Of a DNA stretch of 64,000 nt, positions 34,949 through 46,820 are shown piece after piece (position 1 is the first letter of the stretch; each line of letters opens with the position of its first letter). The notes below the pieces were generated by a model, which had not been told where the DNA came from, ran no database searches, and was given only the letters and a program-made list of their open reading frames with translations. Both the position numbers and the translations under genes were made by a program. Source of the DNA: Bagarius yarrelli (Eukaryota > Chordata > Actinopteri > Siluriformes > Sisoridae); NCBI GenBank assembly GCA_005784505.1, contig VCAZ01000126.1, positions 118,501 through 182,500 of the forward strand, written 5' to 3'.

Positions 34949-36259
34949 ACAAAGATTTTTAAGCTGATAAAGTAGAAAGAGGAGAATTCTGTAACTGTAA
35001 TTTTCGGGGATATTGTGAGTTACTCCACCTTCTTCACCAACATCATTATTACTATTTATCGGAATTTACTGGAAACTAAATTAATGTCACTATTTTAAAT
35101 TCTACATTTCCTTTTACATCTTTATCGACATTTTCTTTCTACAAATACATAAATGGACCAAATGTACTTTAATGAAGAATATATGACTCCTTACGGCTTG
35201 TAGCGCCTGCAAGTTACGCACAAACCCGTATATCAGGACACGTACAGATCTTGTAGTATGTGTTTTATCTACCAAAAATCACTTCTGTAGAGACTTTGGA
35301 GTGTATTTTACTTCTTTGTTGGAGTCTCAAACCCTTTAAAAGTTTCTTGTATGAAATAAAAAGGAAAAGAAAAATCTGGAAAATATCCAGTTACATGTTC
35401 CACCAGCGCGCCCACTAGCCTGCTCATCGATACCATCGAGTGCTGGATCACTTCAGTCGTTAACATTTACACACCTGAAGTGCTGGCTGAAACCTTCGAG
35501 GTATAAACCTGATCCGTCAATAAAATGTTGCTTGATGTAATATTCTATTTTCCCTCTCAGTCGTCTTCCACCCAGGATGGCGCTGCGTTATAACCCTGGT
35601 ATACGTTTCAATCAATGCGCAGCGCTACCAGGTTATCGGTGGAGTTTAAGGACCAGGGCTTCACTTCTCCTTAATAACATTTCCAGCCTTTTTGTCTTTG
35701 TTTACAGCCCGTCTGGCGCGCTCTGGAGTCGGCTTTAACGGGCTTCGCCTGCCGTTAGACAGCTGTGCTGTGTGGACTTCTAATTGAGCAATTAGAGCTT
35801 GTGTTAATTGTGTATCTCTTTATATATATTTTAAACACACAGTGAAGGAAAAAAAAACCAACAACAAATTAATGTATGCCATGAACAAGTATTAGTGTTA
35901 GGGTAGTAATGAGGCACAGCTTTTAGCTGGCTAATTAACTAGATCAATCTTGAGGCAATTTTAAACGAGTAAATACTGTGTGTATTACGGTAGTTCCACA
36001 GTTCCTTAAACTTAACTAAGAATTAGTTACTGCATGAAGCCTGATATTTACTGCCGAGTGTCACAAAGTATTGAGTAGTGGGAAGGTATTACAATGCAGC
36101 TGTCCTGATTCATGTCAAGAGACTCAGGTGTGTGCGTGTGTCCCCACCACCCACCCTACCCCAGTCTATTAGAAGGAGTTACGACCGTGGCGTGCTTAAA
36201 ACCTTACAGCTACCTAATCGATTCCGGATCATTTTAGCTGTATATTTCACGGGATAGAG

Positions 36260-36261
<2 letters not shown>
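34949..36261. other. Unique DNA, no gene recognised
   Basis: Non-repetitive. The block 35680-35830 is listed separately. Confidence 0.4.
35680..35830. promoter_or_regulatory. Possible conserved non-coding element with homeodomain-type motifs
   Basis: GC-balanced, repeat-free block ending in a cluster of TAATT cores: CTAATTGAGCAATTAGAGCT near 35780-35799 and GTTAATTGTG. The CTAATT/AATTAG pair is an inverted homeodomain-type site. Conservation is untested. Confidence 0.25.

Positions 36262-36293
<32 letters not shown>
36262..36293. repeat. (GA)n microsatellite
   Basis: About 15 GA units. Confidence 0.95.
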
Positions 36294-36297
<4 letters not shown>

Positions 36298-37331
36298 GAG
36301 TTTGAACGGAGAACAGAGAGATCCGAAGGAATGTGAAAGGAAAGCTAGAAGAGGAATAATGAGAAAATGAGAGCGCAGATTCTGGACACCTCTAATCGAT
36401 ACGGAGGCTGAGTGCGGGGAGGCTTTTGGGCTTTTTCATGAATGTTGTCGTCTACCAACAGTTTGGAAAAGTAATTAATTACAAATACTTTTTTTCTGCA
36501 GTACTTGAGTGGATTTTTCCTTTTTTTTTCTACTTAGGAGTATAATTTGTGGTACTTTGAGTACTTAAGTTGTTTAAAAATAAATGATTTAACTTTGCTA
36601 AAGTAGTTTTTCACCAGTACAAAAAATAAATAAATAAATCTGTAAATTCCTTTGTAAGATTCTTGAACCAGTTCTAATAAAATACAGCCAAGAAAACCTT
36701 TAGATATTAAATATAGTATTTCTGTTGCAGCTAAAGACCATGAGCAAAAATTGGCAGCCTACAGAACACCGACCTGAGGAATTTAAGCCTACTGTTTTAC
36801 TAAAAAAAAAAAAAACCCTAAAACAATTAGACTAAATATTATCAGTTTTGTACATTGTTACCGTTTACTGTACGTGTCTTTAATAAACAATTAGTGCGTT
36901 TCCGCGTCCACCCCTTCACATTCACTTTAGACAAAACTGACCGTGTTTATAAAGATATTTGACAATTTTGTACAGATTTCTTATCTGTTCAAGTTTAAAA
37001 CATAAAATACAAATCATTTGAGATTTTTACCGTACGGTAGGTACCGTAGCTCTTTGTCTGTGCAGCAAATAAAACAACTCATAAGCCAGGGTTGAAGTAT
37101 GCTGGGTGTCAAAAATCTATTTTGTGGCGCTATTATCCTGTTTGCCGCAGTCAATGTAAATGTACACTTGGGGTTGCTTTTTTATTTGGATAATTTTTGT
37201 GTCACAATGCAAAAATTTCCTTTTTTTGTGGCAATCAGACCTTTTTGTGATTAAATTCTGTTTTGCAATAGATTCTATCAAAAAAGCAAACAAAACAGAA
37301 CCGCTAACAAAAAATAATCAGGAAAATAAAA
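36294..37331. other. Unique AT-rich DNA
   Basis: No gene recognised; A-run at 36802-36815. Confidence 0.4.
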
Positions 37332-37730
37332 GTGGTACCTTGACTTCGAGTGTCCCAACTAATGAGTTTTTTTGAGACACATGCCGCCTCTCGAGTTCGG
37401 GGGGTCACTAGCCAGCTTCAGACACCCAACCGGTAGCTGGCAATAGCTAGTCAGACATGCGTGTTAGCAAGTGGAGTTGTCTGATCATCAAGGTAAATGC
37501 TGTACATTATACTAAATATATTACATCCTATTGTGTTGTATAGTTTTTTTAAATACAATAATCGTTATTTATACATTTAATTTTCGTGTTTAAAAACATG
37601 TAACAAAGAAAATTGGGGTTTTTTGGGGACCACCCACCCGGAACAGATTAACAGCATTTCACTTCATTTTAATGGGGAAAATTAATTATTTGACAGACGA
37701 GTAATTTGAGTTACGAGCTCAAGGCAGCAC
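37332..37730 (+). mobile_element. MITE-like element, copy 2 (most complete)
   Basis: The left end GTGGTACCTTGACTTCGAG and the right end GAGTTACGAGCTCAAGGCAGCA are imperfect inverted repeats (both contain CTTGA and a CGAG/CTCG word). The interior has TTTTTTGAGACACATGCCGC, AGCTTCAGACACCCAACCGG and CCCGGAACAGATTAACAGC. About 400 bp, non-coding. The same family is seen at 361-665 and 33913-34070. Confidence 0.6.
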
Positions 37731-37905
37731 TTTATTATAAAGAATATGACGTTGGGGCTGATTTCTTTTCACCACAGACTGTAGCTTAATTAAAAATTGC
37801 GTTAAGGGACACGCCCCCTGGATCAGATCTTCATTAAATTTAATAAGTGACAAACTATTATTACTTGTTAGCTTAATCATTTAATGGCGTGATCATACAG
37901 TGTAT
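37731..37905. other. Unique DNA
   Basis: Nothing recognised. Confidence 0.4.
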
Positions 37906-37918
37906 AAATATATATATA

Positions 37919-37990
<72 letters not shown>

Positions 37991-37992
37991 AT
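37906..37992. repeat. (AT)n microsatellite
   Basis: About 87 bp of nearly pure AT dinucleotide with two small phase breaks. Confidence 0.95.
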
Positions 37993-39477
37993 GTTTTTGT
38001 TCTCAGCTGAAACGATTCCAATTTTTTAAAACTAGTTGAGCCTAAAAAATCCTGAAAGCTGCTTCTGTAATCCTCGTGAATGCTTACAAATCCCATAAAA
38101 AAAAAAGAAAAAAAAGAATCTTTCCACATCCCATAATACTCCTCCATAAGCACAGTTGGGTGAAATCAGGGTGCAATCTGTTCTCGCTGAGGGTTCTGTT
38201 AGAAAGTGGACGGAGAATTCATCACTATCCCGGGAGGTCTAATTGCTGCATACGTGAAAGTGCTCTTAAACAGGCGATTATTGCGCGCATCTATTAAAAG
38301 CCCTCAACCCGTCATAACCGTCCTGGGATTCGTTCTTTTCCCACTTGGAGGAACTGCGTGAACGAGTCGAGGCTGATTTTACTAAAAGCATCACGGCACA
38401 AACACTGCGCTCTCTCTCTCTCTCTCTCTTTCCCCCTACCCTCCCTCCCTCCCTCGCGTTACTGTGCTTTGAGGAAAAAGGTCACCAAATTTTCTCAGAG
38501 CTGATGGTAGGATTTACAACTAAAACCAATCACGAGGCTACATAAAGAAAAAATATCGCAAGAAAAAAGTCGCTTCAAATTATTACAGGTGAGTCTGAAC
38601 TGGTAGTCAAATGTCACATTCCAGTGCATTAGCATACGCAGTCGGACCACGGCGGCAGCGCTGGAATGATTCCAGCTCGTATTTACGTGTCACCGACCAT
38701 CAACGTCAAACATGGCGACTATCATTCGCACACTGTCTTTCTCTCTCTCTTTTTCTCCTGCCGCGACTTTTCACGTGCACCTGTTCGCCTCCTGAATGAC
38801 TGTTGAGCGAGTTGATGTTGATGCGATGCCTTAGTAGACAAGGTGTAAAAAGTGCCGCAGGTGCTCACCGTGTCTCCAAGTCAATCATCGAACGTACAGC
38901 GGATATGTTTGTTTTGCCATGGCAACCGGGATAAACCAAGTTAAAAAGTATTAGTTTAATCGTGATACAACAAAACTTAAAGTAACCTTGTCGTTTTTTG
39001 GAATTATTTATAAATTAGCAGCCTGGCTTTTTTATGTCTTCCTGTGAGAAGTTACCAACAAAACAAAAGGGGTGTAAAAAGCTACAGGCAACACCGTCTA
39101 GGTGGTACGTACTTCCTGTTCCATGTTTGTTTTGCTTTCAAGTCATGAGAAAATGAAACACATTTAGCAGAATAAAATTTGAATATGGATGAGAAGGGAA
39201 AAAAAAAAAAAAGCTAAAAATGACACTGGATCATAATTAACACTAGGTGATATGACCTAAAATCAAACCTCGATTAATTCTAATTTGATTACGTTTGATG
39301 AACGATTTAATTTTTATTAAGTTTCTATAATATATTTTGCTTTAATAGCTTACTGGTACAAGCTCCTCGTGTTGCTCAACTGGTTCGCCGCCAGGTCGCC
39401 TTAGCATCGCTGACTGGACCAAGCAGAGTCATGTGACCTTAAAAGCGGTAGCATGTTTTTTAATGGGGGAAAAAAAA
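37993..39477. other. Unique DNA with a short CT run
   Basis: No gene recognised. CT-rich run at 38410-38455. Confidence 0.4.
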
Positions 39478-39615
39478 GTAATAATCCAGATGTAAGATTT
39501 AGTAAATATTAATAATAATCCAGATGTAAGACTTAAATAATAATAATAATAATAATAATAATATACAGAGATGTACGACTTAATATTAATAATAACCCCA
39601 GATGAAAGTAGTTTG
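39478..39615. repeat. Short tandem repeat with (TAA)n
   Basis: AATAATCCAGATGTAAGA occurs twice (39478 and 39513), with a more diverged CCCCAGATGAAAG later. A (TAA)n run lies between at about 39536-39563. It looks like a small locally expanded array. Confidence 0.7.
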
Positions 39616-39933
39616 ACTGTGACTAACGTCCTAACTTGTTTTTCTCAAAAAGAAAGAAAGAAAAAAAAAAAAAAAAAAGGCTGGAAAAAAAATAAAGGTT
39701 TAAATTCCACATCTGTAGGAACGTCAAATCATCTGTCAGCATGAAGCGGATTAACACTGCTATCTGCTACTGAGTCCATCGTTACACTTTTACACTTAAG
39801 CCGCCATGCCATCACCACCGACCCCCCTTTCCTTCTTCTATCTCTCTTTTTGAAGTTATTTCTGGACTAATACTTCAACAAAGGACTACGATGATACAGG
39901 AGGGAGCACTGAACTAGATTTACGGAGCTATTT

Positions 39934-39974
<41 letters not shown>

Positions 39975-40284
39975 AAAAAGAAAAAGAAAAGAAGTTCAGA
40001 ACAACTTGTGTTGGTGCCAAAATGATCCTCTGAAGGCGGAGAGAGTCGACACGCCGACGCGCTGTATCAAACTGCAAAGCCATAAAGCTTAGCACTCGGG
40101 AGCCTTTCGTGATTTAGCTACACTATTAAACTGTAGTGTCCAAAAGCACTTATAGTTTAGGTAGTATTCAAAGTAAGCATATAAAATCAGTGTCCTTTTC
40201 AATTCTACCTTATCATCACTCACTGGGATAGTATAAGATTGACATGCTGTGTGTATATATATGTATATATACATATATATACAC
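39616..40284. other. Unique DNA with poly-A runs
   Basis: Poly-A at 39661-39678 and 39937-39972 (36 A), and an alternating TATATA-rich palindromic stretch at 40250-40281. No gene recognised. Confidence 0.5.
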
Positions 40285-40560
40285 AGGGGTTGTAAAGACC
40301 TCCTTACACCAACAACCTGCAGAGTTAATATGTCTGTAGGTCGATTGCCCTGAAGCCAAAACTAATAGAAACAGAGTGCAACCATTTGCTAATTTTACAC
40401 ATCCAAATTTATTCAATATGTAAAAATCATGAGAAAATTCCCATTTTAAACATTTAATATGTGTTTTATGTTGTACTGTGAATAAAATATTTTTTTCCAT
40501 GAAATTTGCCCTTCATTGCACTGTGTATAACTAGATTTAAATTAAGGTTAAATATACACA
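40285..40560 (+). mobile_element. DNA transposon remnant (tentative)
   Basis: The 3' part, CATTTAATATGTGTTTTATG then ACTGTGAATAAAATATTTTT and TGAAATTTGCCCTTCATTGC, resembles a sequence block found at the end of an abundant fish DNA transposon (GAATAAAATAT...GAGATTTGCAAATCATTGCA, from memory). The 5' part is not recognisable. Confidence 0.35.
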
Positions 40561-40632
40561 TACACAGCATGACTAGTTCCTGTTGGTGCTGTGAGCAGCC
40601 ATTTTGTTTCTCTGACATCACTTGGACAACTT

Positions 40633-40940
40633 GGGCTGCGTCCGAACTGTCCTTCTACCAGTGTGAACTACATTTGAGTAAGTATGCATGTTCTATATAG
40701 TATGGATATAGTGGTATTTTTTACCCATGAAGTACTCAGCGCTTGAAAAGTGTTGCTTTATTTATTGCTTTCCGCCACTTCTGTACATCTCCCACGGGAT
40801 CACGGGGTAGTATAGCATACTTCACAGTCTGGAACATTTCACATACTGTTTTCCATGTACTAAAGTTTTAAATAAACTACTTGCCTTACATACTCTGTTT
40901 CGCCTCCCATATAGGACAGAGGTATGCGATTTTGGACATG
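40633..40940. mobile_element. MITE with GGCTGCGTCCGAA-type ends
   Basis: Starts GGGCTGCGTCCGAACTG and ends GTATGCGATTTTGGACATGG, whose reverse complement (CCATGTCCAAAATCGCATAC) mirrors the start loosely. The interior has the family's words (AGTAAGTATGCATGTTCTAT, GTAGTATAGCATACTTC). Related fragments lie at 27305-27415, 48640-48720 and 48912-49200. Confidence 0.6.
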
Positions 40941-43900
40941 GGGTTTAGGAGGCGTCCTGATTTTAGTAATTTTCCCTTTTGACACCATTAAAATGCAAAT
41001 TCACAGCATGTTTAACAGCAACACAACTTTGCTGCCACACATATTGTATAATAATAATAATAATAAATATTTTTTACAGTAGGTTTCTATGTTATTAACA
41101 GGGCTGTCAGGTACTCGACTCTGATTGGTCAGCGGCATTTTTGTGTGGATATGTTTGGTTGGCCCGTTGAGCGTCTTAGAAGGCAAAACATGATCACATG
41201 ACATTGACAGGCGAAGTTACTATTACTAAATTGACCAAATATATTTAAAAATGTCTTAACAAATAAAATGATTCGTTGTATAAGAGCGAATAAATCATAG
41301 CTGAACTTTCTGTTCAGGGTCTATACACTTTTTTTTATAATTTATTAATAGACTTTGGGGTAAATTTTTAATGAATGTTAGATAAGAATTTTTTTCCTTA
41401 AATTAATTTTATCTTAATAATATGTATTAATACCACATGCTCGTTGGATCCTAGTTTTTGTCTCCGAAGAGCCATGCTTGGTTTTCCTAACACCCAAGAA
41501 GGTGAAGCGGTTTTATAATAACAGCCTACATACATATAGTACAGAAGCGACGCATTAGCAAACCTGGCCATGCTTCCTGTAGCCAGCACACACACACACA
41601 CACACACACACACCTGTGCAGGATTAAGGAGCGTGCTGATTTAGCTCTGAGGTCTAAACAGTCATTATGTGGCATGCAGGAACACGGGGCACACGGAGGA
41701 AATGAAAACAGAAGCGCACTAAAGCCATAGTCAATCAGAGCATTAGTGCAAATGGCTCCATTTCAGGCTGGTTAACGTAGACATGATGTTCTCGCTGTTT
41801 CTCAGAGCAGACATAATTACGCAGAGGATGAGATCGGGTTTGCACGGATCAGAGGATTTATTTTGGGTTGGCGGAAATACGTTACCCGAACCCTTTATTA
41901 GTAACGCCGTACTAAAAGTAAGCAGGAAGGCTTGGTTGTTTCTGACGAAGTGTTGGAAAGTTTCCCCTGACGTTCTAGCCCATGTTGACATATTGGCATC
42001 ACGTAATAGCTAAGGATTTGCCGGCTACACGTTCAAGCTGTGACATTCCATCTCTTCCTGCTCCACACCCAAGGCACTGACGTAAACTAAACCTAATTTT
42101 TATGTTCAACAAACCATCTTAGACCAACATGAGCTGTGTGACATGATGCACTAGCATTGATGATGAGTAAACTGTGACCATGAGTCACATGATCTGCAAA
42201 AATACTAATTAACTGGTGTTCATAAGCCAAAAAAAACGTACCAGCAAAATATTCCGCACATCATTACAGCACCACCACCAAGGTAGGTTAAGTCCACGGC
42301 ATCGAAATGAAATTCTGAATGAAATCAGGCAATATTTTTTAGTTTAATAGTTTTAAATTTCATTTTAAGTTTCGAAATTTTTAGCATTTGGTGTTTCCGG
42401 CATTTAATCACTTGATGTTAGACAATATTATGAGCAAAATGTTCTAAAATATTTTTTTTTTCCATAAAATATCTTAAATCAGCCCAACACACCATATTAC
42501 AATGAAAATGTTTTACGTTTCCTTCTCATTGAATTGTCTGACAGGAACATTATTGGCAGATTGGTTAACTGCATTAAGCGTCGAGTGAGCGGAACTGCAT
42601 TAGGAAAGAAACCGCCACTTGCGATTTATAAATAATAAATTAATAATCGGTATTTACTGTAGTTATAAGCTGCCTATGTTTGGTCTGGGCAGATTTGTAG
42701 CAACATGTTTTTTTTTTTTTCCTGCGGTGACTGCAGCGGAGACGGCTCAATCGCAACACACTAACGGTTGTGTCGAAGCGTTTTAGCTGGCCAACTCCGC
42801 AGCATAGACGCGCTCTATACACAAATATATATATTAGCGTCCCTAAGGTTCGACCTCGTATTATAGCCAAAGTGCAATATTTCGCTTGTAGTGTAGCTGG
42901 CGAAGTGTAGCTGGCGAAGCTATCGCCGCTTGGTTAATCAGCTCACGTCGCCAGAGGACAGCTTAAAGCGTGTCACTCATCACCGAAGGAGATCTGCCAA
43001 GAAACGCGCACGCCCGCGTGCAGGCACACAGGCCTCTCTTTTTTTTTTCTTTTTTTTTTTGAATAGCATCCTTTTTAGTCCACTGACAGTGTGTGTGTCT
43101 GATGAGTGCTAATTAATCTGATTAGACCGCTAGAGAAAGTGACTGGTGCTAGTATGGGAGCTGACCTACTACTAATGCGCTCCTCCCATTGCATTTTAAT
43201 CCTATTCATGCCCATTCTTCTGCCGCTTTGTTCCGTCCCCAGCCATCACTCAAGAGACTATTGTAGCACGAGTGCTTGGTTTTGTTCCTCGACGATGTAT
43301 TGTGTTAAGAAAATAGGAAGACAGGCTGTTCGGCATATTGACAAAATGCAGTGGTGGATGTTTTAGATCATGTTTTCTCCCCCGTCGTGTATACACAATG
43401 CCTCTCACTAAAAAAATAAAAAGCAGGATATACTGTACAGTGTGCATTGTAATATTCCTACGCATTTTATTAAAAAGAATCCATTTGTCTTCTTTGCGCT
43501 TACTAGATAAATTTACATTTACGATTTAGGAGCCTTCAGTCGCTCTATAGTAACGCATTGTAGCTGCACATGATTAACTCCACCAACCCAGTCTGGACAA
43601 GGAATCATGTGATCACAGGTTCAAGGCTAAGTTTACATCCAAGAATTGTTCAAAACCCAAGCTCCTCAGTATCTGGTTGGCCAATGGAGCCAATATACCA
43701 AGAAATTTTATAAGTCGTCTGAAGACATCTTGACAGCTTTGTGAACGCTATCCAAAACCAACACTATCGTACCCACAGCAGCATTTCTGCTGTTGTGTTT
43801 TGGAGGCAAACATGACTCTTCTGTCTGACCTTTCTTAAAAAAAAAAACGGGATCATAAAAGGTCATATCCCAGAAGAGCCCTAGACTATGTACTATGATA

Positions 43901-44483
43901 CTGCCTTTTCTCATGAGCACTTAAACAAAGATCCGCCAGTGGCTACTCCATGACCCTGACTTACTCTGTACCTCTAGACTCTCCTTTTTCTACCCCCCCC
44001 ACTCCTCCCCTCCCCCCTTCTCTTCCTCTAGCTTTTATCCAGCCTGCTTTCACAGACGGTCCAGACGAACTCTCGTGGCATTGCTAGACGCTGATCTAAT
44101 GAGCGCAAACTGAGCGCAAAGCTGATATCCCAAACCAGCGATCTGGAGGCAAGCTGGTGGCTCTGTTCTTTAAAAAAAAAAAAAAATGCCTGAATTCCTC
44201 TGCCCCTCTCAAAGCTCGCTATCAGTCACGAACCAGAGCTGAAGCTTAGCCCCCTCCCAGAGGGCCGTCTTTTCCCATATGTCCCGCCATGTCCGAGCAA
44301 AGAGAGATGGAACTGATATGTTAAGGAGAGAAGAAGGCACTAATGGAGGTCCGCTGAATGGAGTGGATTAAACCGCTGGCATAGGGATGACATTTGCCTG
44401 TTTGGATTGATAACTATGACTCAAACCAGCGTCCTGAAACATACTGTGTTGAAAAATAAATGGAAAAGATTAGAATTAGCCAA

Positions 44484-44485
<2 letters not shown>
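40941..44485. other. Unique DNA, no gene recognised
   Basis: Contains (CA)n at 41587-41612, a T-run at 42707-42720, a 15-bp tandem duplication at 42889-42919, T-runs at 43040-43060 and an A-run at 44172-44186. Candidate regulatory block 43110-43230 has CTAATTAATCTGATTAGACC and TCCTCCCATTGCATTTTAAT words. Open frames are short and unsupported. Confidence 0.4.

Positions 44486-44550
<65 letters not shown>
44486..44550. repeat. (CA)n microsatellite
   Basis: About 32 uninterrupted CA units. Confidence 0.95.
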
Positions 44551-44553
<3 letters not shown>

Positions 44554-44624
44554 ACACACGGATAGCCTGTAAAACAATGGAAAATCTGACGAAGCACAGA
44601 GAAAGCCAGAGCATTAGCAGCCCT

Positions 44625-44625
<1 letters not shown>

Positions 44626-44655
<30 letters not shown>
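44626..44655. repeat. (CA)n microsatellite
   Basis: About 15 CA units, 75 bp after the previous run. Confidence 0.95.
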
Positions 44656-44657
<2 letters not shown>

Positions 44658-45024
44658 TAGTGGAGCCAATAAAAGCAATACGATACTGCAAAGAGGAATA
44701 TTTGCCACTTTTCTTTTTAATACATCAGACTAGTCGAGGGTAAAAATGATCCTGGCAAACCAAAATGCACTAATATGTTTTACGTGGATAAAAGCCAAAC
44801 ATCTCCGGGGCAGCAGAACCGATATACTAGCATCCGAATCAACCTCTTCGGGATGAAAAGTTCTTCGAAAGCACTGATCAATAAGCGGAAAAAGGAGCAA
44901 GAAACCAGGCCATTAGTCTGCTGACCTGAGGGGACTTATTTATTTATTTATTTACTTTTTAACACCATGGCAGGATCGAGGCTATTTTCATGGCGGTTAC
45001 ACTCGTACTTCACACTCAATTAAC
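44656..45024. other. Unique DNA
   Basis: No gene; short (ATTT)n near 44936-44955. Confidence 0.4.
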
Positions 45025-45112
45025 CTAACATACATGTTTTTGGACTGTGAACCCGGAACCTTCTTGCTGTGAGGCAACAGTGCTAACCACTAAGCCACCG
45101 TTCTGTCCGATC
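45025..45112 (-). mobile_element. SINE fragment, tRNA-L2 type
   Basis: The plus strand reads CATGTTTTTGGACTGTGAAC CCGGAACCTTCTTGCTGTGAGGCAACAGTGCTAACCACTAAGCCACC. This is the reverse of the tRNA-derived head (GGTGGC...GTTAGCACTGTTGCCTCACAGCAAGAAGG) joined by a deletion to the GTCCAAAAACATG part of the body. Confidence 0.7.
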
Positions 45113-45572
45113 TGAGAGAAGAGCCGAGCGCTGTTGATAAAGCAGGAGAGGAGAGATGAGGACTTCTGTTGGCTCACCTGCTCGCTCTCAGAAAAATCTC
45201 GCCGCTCGGAAAAGGGGACGAGGCTCAAAAAGCCATTCCAACAGGCTGAACTGGTCGCTGTTCCATGTGAATAATCTGGAGATATGAACGGGTTCATGAT
45301 CCGGGGCTTTTTTTTTACAACGACAGACCAGGCAAAACATGATTTGAATCTGGCTTGTTGTGTAGGGTGAGGGTTTGGGATTTTTTTTTTTTTTTTTTAA
45401 AAAAAAGGTCATGAGAGTGGACATGAGGGCAAAATGCTCGTTATAAATAAATACACAAACGGTTACTACTAAAATATCAAATATAATGTTCTTTGCAATC
45501 CTAATAACGTTTAGCATTTATCTATCAATGCTACTTAAGCACAAACAAAAGAAAACTGAAATAAAATATTTT
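45113..45572. other. Unique DNA with T-runs
   Basis: T/A homopolymers at 45380-45406; no gene recognised. Confidence 0.4.
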
Positions 45573-46110
45573 AAGATTAGATTAGATTAGATTCAACTTT
45601 ATAGTCTTTGTGCAAGGTACATGTACAGAGCCAATGAAATGCATTAGCATCTAACCACTAGTGCATAAGTGGCTTATTGGGGGAAGTTGTAGCTCAGGGT
45701 TAAAGTGTTGGACTACCATCCCGAAGATTGTGGGTTTGATTCTCAGCTCTCAGCTCCACCAAGCCACAACCGAGCCTGATCAAGGCCCTTAAACCCTAAT
45801 CGCTCAGTTGTATATAAGTGCGTCTGCCAAATGCAGAATAAATAATGTAAATGTATTTACAATAAATAGCAGTGTAATAAATAAGGGACTGGGGTTGATA
45901 AATAAGGTGTAGTGGTATTTATATATTGTATCTATAAGTGTATGTATATATATATAAATATATACATACACATACACACACACACATACATACATATAAC
46001 GACTATATACGTACAGGTGTTTGTATGATACAGTAAATACAGAGTAAATATGGATGGAATATACAGGAGTGTAAGGATAGATAGGTATGGCTGTGTTAAC
46101 AAATACTTTA
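45573..46110 (+). mobile_element. Unclassified interspersed repeat split by a SINE
   Basis: The left part, GATTAGATTAGATTAGATTC AACTTTATAGTC, then GTACATGTACAGAGCCAATG and GCATCTAACCACTAGTGCA, matches a repeat frequent in fish genomes. The right part after the SINE (45857-46110; AATAAATAGCAGTGTAATA, GTAAATATGGATGGAATATA, CAGGAGTGTAAGGATAG) looks like its continuation, with a TATATA/CA tract inside. I cannot place it in a class. Confidence 0.45.
45685..45856 (+). mobile_element. tRNA-derived SINE nested in an older repeat
   Basis: Head AGTTGTAGCTCAGGGTTAAA and B-box-like GGGTTTGATTCTC, core CACCAAGCCACAACCGAGCC then AAGGCCCTTAAACCC, and tail TAATCGCTCAGTTGTATATA AGTGCGTCTGCCAAATGC. Nearly complete, with a deletion before GTGCGTCTGCC. 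Confidence 0.85.
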
Positions 46111-46393
46111 AAGAGCATTATATTTTTTTTTATTTTCATTTTATTATCCCACATTTAAATTAGTTTGTTTTTCACTACTAGTTTTTTTTTTTTGACTACA
46201 TTTATATTCGACTACAATCTCGAAGATCGTAGTAAAGAAAAATTAAAATAAAAGTAAGCATGGAAAAGGGAATAAAATTTTCCTAGACCCAAATTAGATT
46301 TCAGACTGTAGCACAACAGGGGAGCGTGATATTTCATCGTAGAGCTTATGAAAACAAAATGCTGACACTGTTACAGATGCAAAATCTGTAGAA

Positions 46394-46451
46394 CACACAC
46401 ACACACACACACACATATACAACAGGGCACCTATATCTCTGTATATAGACT

Positions 46452-46488
<37 letters not shown>
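46394..46488. repeat. (CA)n microsatellite followed by a 36-bp poly-C run
   Basis: (CA)n at 46394-46414, then an uninterrupted C run at 46453-46488. A C run this long can form an i-motif, and its complement a quadruplex. Confidence 0.95.
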
Positions 46489-46820
46489 ACTCTGGGTTGG
46501 CTAGTAATAAGGTCAACGAATCTCATTACGGCCAGCGGCCGAGAGTTTTCGATTATCATTTGGCTGCCGGCGCAACTCCGAGCGGAAATGGAATGATATT
46601 TTGTTACTCGCCATCTGCTGCATGGCCCAAAACACTTCCTCTGCAATACAATAGCCTGCTGTGTGTATGGGTGTGTTGTGTTTGTGTGTGTAGGGAGCTC
46701 TTGGGGTGTTCGCGGTCTACTGTACGCTAGCACGCGGATAAACACAAACGGACTGGCCGAGCGTCGAGTGGCTCTCGACTTTAGAATAATGTCCATTAGA
46801 TGAATCAGACCGCAGTGTTT
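46489..46820. promoter_or_regulatory. Possible conserved non-coding element
   Basis: GC-balanced, repeat-free block after the poly-C run, with TCTCATTACGGCCAGCGGCC, GATTATCATTTGGCTGC and CGCCATCTGCTGCATGG (partial CTCF match on the minus strand). Interpretation rests on composition and motifs only. Confidence 0.25.
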
